Positions 57,566 to 64,000 of a stretch of 64,000 bases of DNA are shown in pieces (positions within the stretch are counted from its first letter, which is position 1; each line of letters begins with the position of its first letter). The stretch covers positions 64,142,734-64,206,733 of the forward strand of contig CM057462.1 of assembly GCA_030035585.1 (NCBI GenBank). Reading direction: 5' to 3'. The DNA is from Dugong dugon. Lineage: Eukaryota; Chordata; Mammalia; Sirenia; Dugongidae. The position numbers were made by a program, and so were the translations under genes. The notes under the pieces are model-generated. The model was not told the origin of the DNA. It worked only from the letters and a program-made list of their open reading frames with translations, and did no database searches.

Positions 57566-57929
57566 GGCAGTTCCAAATGAGAGCTTCCAGGTGTAGTTGG
57601 GACAGCTGCAGCCTTGTTGAATAAGTGAGCAAGGTGACTGACTAGAGAGAAAGAGCACAGTCTTTTTTTGTTTTCTTAGTTCTGAGGTGTTTGTCAAATA
57701 GTCTTTCTCATTATCTTATAGCTTTACTTTGGACATCTACTTAGTCTGCCAGCGTGGAAGCCCCGTCCATTGTTGCTGAGTCTGGGCAAGCAGGACAAGC
57801 CCACACACCTTTTTATATGCCCCTCAGAGTGGCATTTTTGAAGGAACTTTTTTTTTCTTCAGAGTGGCTCATAAAGAACTCAGATTTTCAGATTCTGAGA
57901 ATCTTAGAAATTTAGATGTTTCTCTCTGA

Positions 57930-58740
57930 TGTTAAATAGATGGCACTGTAATATCCTTATAGAAAACATGGAAAAGCAAAGGAAAAAATTACCCAAAGCC
58001 TACAATCCACAGATTATCATGTTATCATTTTGTTGTATTTCCTTCTGGTCTCTTTCTATCCATATATATAGAATGTTCTGTTTTAAATATATTTGTTACT
58101 ATTGTAATATAGCTCTGTATCTTGCTTTTTATTATTTTGTGATCTCTTTTTCATGTTTTTAGCTATTTGTCTGTAGCATCACTTTTTAAGAACTGTATGG
58201 AATTCTGTAAAAATGGAAGGATCATTTTATTGAACATTCTCTAATTATAGGCCGTGTGCATTTCTAATTTTTCACTACTGTAACAGATGGGGACATTGGT
58301 GGTTCAGTGGTAGAATTCTTGCCTTCCATGCGGGAGACCCAGGTTTGATTCCTGGCCAGTGTGTCTATGTGCAGCCACTGCCCATTTATCGAAGGAGGCT
58401 TGTGTGTTACTATGATGCTGAGCAGGTTTCAGTGGAGCTTCCCGACTAAGACAGGCTAAGAAGAAAGCCCAGGTGATCTGCTTCCAAACATTAGTCAGTA
58501 AAGACCCTATGGATCACAACAGTCAGATCTACAACCAATTATGGGGATGGCACAGGACTGGGCAGCATTTCATTCCATATTGCATGGGGTCACCATAAGG
58601 TGGGAGAGATTTGATGGCAGCTAACAACATAATATGATAATGAAAATTTTTATAAATAAATTTTTGTGTATATCTCTAATTACTTTTTTTAGGATCAGTT
58701 TCTAGAAGTGGACTTACTAGGTCTTAATAATATTTTCAAA
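57930..58740. mobile_element. L1M-type LINE fragment, interrupted
   Basis: TATAGAATGTTCTGTTTTAAA, TTTATTGAACATTCTCTAATT (58228-58248) and, beyond the SINE at 58290-58631, AGGATCAGTTTCTAGAAGTGG belong to one old L1M-like stretch. The next SINE pair splits it again. Confidence 0.55.
58290..58631 (+). mobile_element. SINE with tRNA-Gly head and RTE-like tail
   Basis: The head ACATTGGTGGTTCAGTGG, AGAATTCTTGCCTTCC, GCGGGAGACCCAGG, TTTGATTCCTGGCCAG follows tRNA-Gly closely, with A box (TGGTTCAGTGG) and B box (GGTTTGATTCC) in place. The body has CTATGATGCTGAGCAGG, AGTGGAGCTTCCCGACTAAG, AAGCCCAGGTGATCTGC and CTATGGATCACAACAGTC. The end is TTTGATGGCAGCTAACAACA, the RTE type. Two other copies lie at 53271 and 60661-61448. 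Transcription would be by RNA polymerase III and mobilisation in trans by an RTE LINE; both are inferred from family behaviour. Confidence 0.88.
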
Positions 58741-58951
58741 GGAGCTCTGGTGGCGCAGTGGTTAAAGCACTCAGCTGCTAACCAAAAGGTCAGTGGTTCG
58801 AACCCACCAGCTGCTCCACTGGAGAAAGATGTGGCAGTCTGCTTCCGTAAAGACTTACAGCCCTGGAAACCCTATGGGGCAGTTCTGCTCTTTCCTATAG
58901 GGTCGCTATGAGTTGGAATCGACTTGATGGCAGTGGGTTTGGTTTGGTTTG
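58741..58951 (+). mobile_element. AfroSINE, long form, first of a tandem pair
   Basis: GGAGCTCTGGTGGCGCAGTGG (58741-58761), GATGTGGCAGTCTGCTTCC, GTCGCTATGAGTTGGAATCG and GACTTGATGGCAGTGGG. Preceded by TTAATAATATTTTCAAA and followed by TTTAATCATATTTTCAA. Confidence 0.95.
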
Positions 58952-58968
58952 TTTAATCATATTTTCAA

Positions 58969-59173
58969 GGAGCCCTATGGCGCAGTGGTTAAGAGCTCAG
59001 CTGCTAACTGAAAGGTCAGTGGTTTGAACCCACCAGTTGCTCTTCAAGAGAAAGCTGTGGCAGTCTACTTCTATAAAGATTACAGCCCTGAAAACCCTAT
59101 GGGGCATTTCTGCTCTGTCCTATAGGGTTGCTGTGAGTCGGAATCAATTTGATGGCAATGTTTGTTTGTTTTT
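58969..59173 (+). mobile_element. AfroSINE, long form, second of a tandem pair
   Basis: GGAGCCCTATGGCGCAGTGG, AGAAAGCTGTGGCAGTCTAC, GAGTCGGAATCAATTTGATGG. Followed by a third target copy, TTTAATTGTATTTTCAAA (59173-59190). Confidence 0.95.
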
Positions 59174-59194
59174 TTAATTGTATTTTCAAAGCCC

Positions 59195-60655
59195 TGAATG
59201 CTGGTTTTTAAGTTTATTTCACTTTTAAAGGCTTTTGAGGGTAAGAAGAGGATACCTGTAACACTTTGCATACCCCTCTGATAGCTTTCGGGCCCTCTCT
59301 CTTTAGGGATAGCCCTGTCTTCAGGCTTAGTGGCCAGCTGGTTCAGATATTTTATTATCCAGTTAATTTCATCTTGGGACAGGTGCCAAGTGTCTTTCTC
59401 ACTTAGTCAGCAGCTCCCACATGCCATCATCACATCACTGTGCTGTTTTACCAGAAGGTTTTTTCCCAGGAGCTCTAGGCATTTAAATGGCTTCATTGAT
59501 CCTCCCAGCCCTAGCACCTTTTCTTTTGTACTGAGGAGAGATCCATTAATGCTGATTGGGAAACTGCAGTACCAAGAATGACCTAATCAATGCTATGTAG
59601 AAATCTCACACTGGAACCCCAGATTGGTACTAGGTTGAGATTCTCTGTTTCTTTTCCTGCTGTTTCTGAGATAGCACCTAGCTGTAAATCGGGCCAGCTT
59701 AATCTGACATAATAGTTTGACAAACTGTCCTTTCCTGTTGTCAGCATCCTTGCTGGTGCTGTGTTTTAAATCAACATGTTGCAGTCAAGTGCAGATCGGC
59801 TTCTTTTACTTAGAACTGACAGCCTTAGAGGGGAATTATAGACTTGATGAGAGTACAAACAAAATCTTCTTTCTGACTTGAAATTAACTTTCTGGAGCAG
59901 ACAATGTAGGGTTTTCTAGTTGATGATAGACTGGGGGCGTTTGGAGATTTGCCTGAGGACTGAGAGAAGGAAGGCACATCTGAAGGACTTTGTGTGCTGG
60001 GGGTCAGTACACAGCAGTCAGGATGGTGGAAAATGGTTTGAGTCACTGACAGGATTGCATCCTTCACAGTGAGAACTGTCTCCTCCTCCCACTCCCAGAG
60101 CCCTTAAGCAAACCTATCACAATGGGACGATTCTCTCCATTGTAAGGAATCTAGGAGTCTGCTTGCTTCTAGGGTGAGGCTAGTCAACACCTTTTATAGC
60201 ACTAGACACCTAGTAGACCCTCAGTAAATTCTGTACTTGTCTGAATGGTTGACAGCTTTGTACTGTTAACGTTTTATCCCCTTCTCGATTGTATATTTTC
60301 CAGGTTTGTTGCACATCACTGGGTTAGAGAGGAGCATGAGCACAAGTTCATGTGGGGGTTGGTTTCCATTGCTGCTGGTAACAAAATGATTTTCATAAAA
60401 CCGGAGAGGGGTTGTCATGATGTCCCTCTTTGTCAGAGTGAGCCTACATGGCTAATTAAGTATAAATTATCATTTTCCCCCATCCTTGGTCTTATGTTCT
60501 TTTGAAGTAGGTATTGACATTAAAAGGTTAAGACCCTTCCTTGTCTGCACTATTCTGCCACAGTTTCTTTTGGTGACTCCGCTGGGGAAATTCCAAGCTA
60601 ATAATCCTAATTGTATATATCTTAATCATCACAATTGTGGAGATGGTCACTCTGA
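59195..60655. other. Unassigned DNA
   Basis: No exon with convincing splice sites in the frame of the upstream exons, and no repeat I can name. Confidence 0.4.
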
Positions 60656-60660
60656 ATGGA

Positions 60661-60820
60661 TGTTGCTGTTGTTATTAGGTGCTGTCGAGTAGCAACCCCG
60701 TTCACCAGGAAACAAAATGGTGCCCTGTTCTGTGCAATCCCCATTATCGGTTGTGGATCAGACTGTTGTGATCCATGGGGTTTTTATTGACTGGTTTTTG
60801 GAAGTAGATCACTAGGCCTT
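60661..60820 (-). mobile_element. tRNA-Gly/RTE SINE, 3' half, antisense
   Basis: TGTTGCTGTTGTTATTAGGTG is the reversed RTE-type end; then CCCCATTATCGGTTGTGGATC, ACTGTTGTGATCCATGGGG and GGAAGTAGATCACTAGGCC reverse the body of the 58290 copy. It breaks off at about 60820. Confidence 0.88.
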
Positions 60821-61263
60821 TATTTATTTATTTTTTTAATTTTATTTTTGTACTTTAAGTGAAAGTTTACAATTTACATTAGTCTCTCATACAAAAATTT
60901 ATACATACATTATTATGGGACCCTAATTACTCTCCCTATACTGTGACAGCACACTCCTCCTTTCCACCCCTGATTTCCCGTGTCCATTCAGCCAGCTCTT
61001 GACCTTCTATGCCTTCTCATCTCATCTCCAGACAGGAGCTGCCCCTTTAGTCTTATGTATCTACTTGAGCTAAGAAGCACACTCTTCACGATTATCCTTT
61101 TATGTCCCATAGTCCAGTCTAATGTTTGTCTGAAGAGTTGGCCTCAGGAATGGTTTTAGTTCTAGGTTGACAGAGAGTCCAGAGGCCATGCTTTCTGGGA
61201 TTCCTCCAGTCTCAGACGATTAAGTCTGGTCTTTTTACTAGAATTTGAGTTCTGTACCCCATA
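60821..61263 (-). mobile_element. LINE 3'-UTR fragment inserted in a SINE
   Basis: A T-rich start, then GTGAAAGTTTACAATTTACA, AATTACTCTCCCTATACTG and GTTCTGTACCCCATACC. It lies exactly between the two halves of a SINE, with AGGCCTTT at its left edge and AGGCTTTT at its right as a probable target duplication. A 5'-truncated L1-like tail is the likely identity. Confidence 0.7.
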
Positions 61264-61448
61264 CCAGGCTTTTCTTCCTAGTTGATTTTAGTCTGCAAGC
61301 TCCACTGAAATCTTTTCAGCATCATAGGAACGTGCAAGCCTCCACTGACAGATTGGTGGTGTCTGTGCATAAAATGCATTGGCTGGGAATCAAACCCAGG
61401 TCTACCACATGAAAGGTGAGAATTCTACCATTGACCTACCACTGCCCT
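61264..61448 (-). mobile_element. tRNA-Gly/RTE SINE, 5' half, antisense
   Basis: TTTTCTTCCTAGTTGATTTTAG, AAGCTCCACTGAAATCTTTTC and the reversed tRNA-Gly-like head (GGGAATCAAACCCAGG, TGAGAATTCTACCATTGACC) complete the SINE begun at 60661. (The first two strings begin at 61271 and 61299.). Confidence 0.88.
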
Positions 61449-61468
61449 CCACCCCTAATGAATGAATA

Positions 61469-61673
61469 CCAAACCAAAACCATTGCAGTCGAATTAATTC
61501 CGACCCATAGCGACCCCATGTGACAGAGTAGAACTGCCCCAGAGAGTTTCCAGGCTGTAATCTTTACAGAAGCAGACTGCCACATCTTTCTCCCATGGAG
61601 TGGCAGGTGGGTTCGAACCACTGACCTTTTGGTTATCAGCCGAGCGCTTAACCACTGCACCACCAGGGCTCCT
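61469..61673 (-). mobile_element. AfroSINE, long form
   Basis: Antisense: ACCAAACCAAAACCATTGC, GACAGAGTAGAACTGCCCC, GAAGCAGACTGCCACATC, and the head ACCACTGCACCACCAGGG. The tRNA-like head is well kept (GAGCGCTTAACCACTG). Confidence 0.94.
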
Positions 61674-62008
61674 GACCTCTCAGTGACTTACCAGTTGTTA
61701 ATAGTATCTTTTGCTCCTTGTGGAGTGACAGAGCCTTATTCGACTTACTGGCTTGATGTGTCTTGAAAATCCTCTGACTTGGAAGATCACTTTTCACAAT
61801 CTGTTGTCAACTGACTGCTTCACTCCCTGATAATGTTCCATTCTTGCTGTATCTTTTACTGGAAGTCCCCACCTCCTTCCTTCCTTTCATTGAGAATCTT
61901 CTATATGCCAGACCCTGCACAAGGCACTGGGGATACCAAGATTAATGGCAGTCCTTGTTCTTGAGGGATTGTTAGTCCTGTATCAGTCTAGTAGGGAGAC
62001 AGAAACAT

Positions 62009-62010
<2 letters not shown>

Positions 62011-62053
<43 letters not shown>
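62011..62053. repeat. (AC)n microsatellite
   Basis: About 21 uninterrupted AC units; probably length-variable. Confidence 0.97.
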
Positions 62054-62057
<4 letters not shown>

Positions 62058-62489
62058 TATGGCAGATGCTATTATAGAAATATGAACAGTGTTGTGAGAA
62101 CTGAACTGTGGTGTAGTGAATACTAAGAGCAATGTGGGTGACTGGGAAAGCTGTACAGTGGAGTTGGTATTGGAGCTGAATCTTGAATGAAGGGTAGGTA
62201 GGAGTTTGCCAGTTAAGGAGGGAGAAAAAGTTTTCAGGGTGTGCAAAGCAATAGACTCACAAAAGGCTCTGTTTCCTCTGGGGTAGAATGAGAAGTGTTA
62301 CTCATGTAGGAAGCTGGGAAGAAAAGGTATGTGTGCATAGTTGTTTAGGGTGAGAGATGAGGCTGGAATAGAAAGTTGAGTCTTATACAGGACTAAGGAA
62401 TAGTATAGGCAGTAGAGGGCACTAGATACTTTAAGGCAGAGGAGTAACATAAACAATCACAATTTTTTTTTGCATGGTTAGGGTGGTGG

Positions 62490-62660
62490 CCCTGGTGGTG
62501 CAGTGGTTAAGAGCTATGGCTGCTAACCAAAACATCGGCAGTTCAGATCCACCAGCTGCTCCCTGGAAACCCTATGGGGCAGTTCTGTTTTGTCCTATAG
62601 GGTCTCTATGAGTCAGAATCAACTCAACGGCAACAGGTTTGTTTTTTTTTTTTTTTTTAA
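62490..62660 (+). mobile_element. AfroSINE, short form, with target duplication
   Basis: CCCTGGTGGTGCAGTGG, GAAACCCTATGGGGCAG, AATCAACTCAACGGCAAC and a T-rich tail. TAGGGTGGTGG (62479-62489) and TAGGGTAGTGG (62661-62671) flank it. Confidence 0.95.
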
Positions 62661-63349
62661 TAGGGTAGTGGCTAGTATAACTGGCAGCAATATGAAAGGT
62701 CATCGATACGGAGGTGGGACTGCAGCTAAACCAGTAAATGTGTAGCTGATTTTAGTTTGTCTAGGCTGCAGAAGGGTGAGAGAGAAGTAGACAATTGGCA
62801 TATGAAATCGTTCTAAAAGAGTTTGGTTTTTAAAAACATGCAGATTTATGTTGAGCTAGAGGTGGAAGTGGAGATCCACTTTACCACCACAGCTCAAGTT
62901 GAACCTGAGCATTAGGTCAAGCAGCACTTTGTGTTTGGGTTGGTATTTCCTGGGACTGGTCAGATGATGCACTTCAGCATGAAGCCCACAGAGCAGCTAG
63001 AGACCAGGCTGCCTAAGGTGTCTGTCAGTGATAAGAGGGAGAGAAGACCTTTGCTTTGGCCCTGGGTAGGTAGTGCTTCTGTTTCTCTGAAATTGTCTGG
63101 GCCTCTGTACCTGGCCCAGGGTTTTGTGTGTACATAATTCTTTATGATGGATTTGGAGTGTTGGCATCATTCTGTGTTGGAGTGTTGGCATTTGACACTG
63201 TTGATTATATGCCTGTCTATTTAAAATATTCTCTTCTGTTACCTTCAGTGAGGGCATTTCTTGGTTTTTCTTCACTTGTCTGATTGTTGTTCTTCTGCCT
63301 TTGCTGGGTCTTTTCCTCCTTCTGTCTCTAAATATGGAAATTTCCTAAG

Positions 63350-63600
63350 GGGCAAGGCAGTATGGCAAAGTGGGAAGAACATGAGCTTTGGATCCAGTCA
63401 GGGTTGAGTTCAAGTCTAAGCTTCTCCATTTACCAGCTCAGTGACCTGGGACAAGTTACTAACCTCTGAGCCTCAGTTTTCTATTTTGTAAAATGGGGAT
63501 AATAATATCTTCCACACAAAATTATGAGGATTAAATGGAATGGCATAGATAAAGTTCCTAACAGTATTGGCACATAAACACATGATACAAGCAGAGCTGG
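63350..63600 (+). repeat. MIR SINE
   Basis: GGAAGAACATGAGCTTTGG, CTCAGTGACCTGGGACAAG, GAGCCTCAGTTTTC, GTAAAATGGGGATAATAATA. Confidence 0.92.
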
Positions 63601-63689
63601 CATTATGATTGTGCTGCTCTTAACCTTCTTTTCCTTCTCTACTCAGTTTTTTTGGCTTTTCTTCTAAATTGCATATTCTGGTATCTGTC

Positions 63690-64000
63690 TTCTAGTACTT
63701 AAAAGTCTCTCCATTTTTTAGTCTGTTTTTTCATCTGCCTATGGGACTTCTGTAATTGGACATAACGTCCAACTTACCATTTTCAAAACCAAGCCTCAAA
63801 TTGGCTTTCTTTCCCTTTTCCCACTTTTGACAGTTGTGCTCACATTCTTCCAGTCTCTGAGGTCAGAAACCCTGAAGACATCTTTGACTCTTTTCTCTTC
63901 ATCAACCCCCACTTTCAGTCTGTCATCAAGTTCTTTTGTTTCTTCTTCAGAATTGCTCTTAAATTTGCTCTTTCCGCCCTATTCCCTTTGCCATGACTCT
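63690..64000 (+). mobile_element. L2 LINE portion running off the window
   Basis: AAACCAAGCCTCAAATTGGC, TGAGGTCAGAAACCCTGAAG, ACATCTTTGACTCTTTTCTC, TCAGTCTGTCATCAAGTTC: the L2 '...CCAATC' region in sense orientation. Confidence 0.65.

Larger units (their letters stand above)
61870..62780 (-). mobile_element. L2 LINE fragment, antisense, interrupted
   Basis: TATATGCCAGACCCTGCAC, AGGCACTGGGGATACCAAG, GAGCTGAATCTTGAATGAAGG, GGCAGAGGAGTAACATAAAC in antisense L2 order. The CA repeat at 62011 and the AfroSINE at 62490-62660 lie inside it. (The third string covers 62172-62192.). Confidence 0.7.

Noticed and set aside
58290-58365. Intact tRNA-Gly gene
   Set aside because: The 3' acceptor strand does not pair well with the 5' strand, several stem positions are changed, and it is joined to a SINE body present in other copies.

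Overview
The window is a piece of a mammalian nuclear genome, almost certainly from an afrotherian and most likely an elephant. The reason is about thirty copies of AfroSINE, a tRNA-headed SINE restricted to Afrotheria, together with an RTE (BovB-like) LINE whose 3' end the SINE shares. This is inference from repeat content: the species cannot be fixed, and hyrax, manatee or another afrotherian remains possible. There is no bacterial or viral gene content, no rRNA, no intact tRNA gene and no CRISPR array.

One protein-coding gene can be supported, on the + strand. A CpG-island promoter (about 1180-2150) carries a first coding exon (1866-1959, 31 codons plus one base). A second probable coding exon of 81 bases lies 49 kb downstream at 51235-51315; it keeps the frame when joined to exon 1. 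A perfect CRE palindrome lies 117 bases upstream of it. I do not recognise the protein. Everything else reads as a very long first intron and, after 51315, more intron or downstream sequence.

The intron is a layered record of transposition. The oldest layer is mammal-wide: L2 and MIR on both strands, MER5A-like hAT fragments, L1M-type fragments, a Tigger DNA transposon with its DDE domain deleted (54926-55701), and two solo MaLR-type LTRs (20016-20542 and 43051-43434) with 5-base target duplications. The younger layer is afrotherian: RTE fragments (largest 46757-49403, antisense, with recognisable reverse-transcriptase remnants), AfroSINE copies with readable target-site duplications, and a second SINE family with a tRNA-Gly-like head on an RTE-derived body (58290-58631; a minus copy split in two at 60661-61448; a headless copy at 53271-53446).

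The most unusual structures are three, possibly four, places where a second SINE landed in the target-site duplication of the first (23.7, 33.7, 58.7 and perhaps 20.9 kb). Others are an AfroSINE at 44.1 kb that has acquired a copy of an LTR edge plus its unique flank from about 0.7 kb away; a tRNA-Gly SINE cut in two by an antisense LINE tail; and an unidentified 429-base element at 25595-26023 with short inverted ends and a perfect 8-base flanking duplication. I found no evidence of a new protein system. All coordinates of old repeats are approximate to tens of bases.
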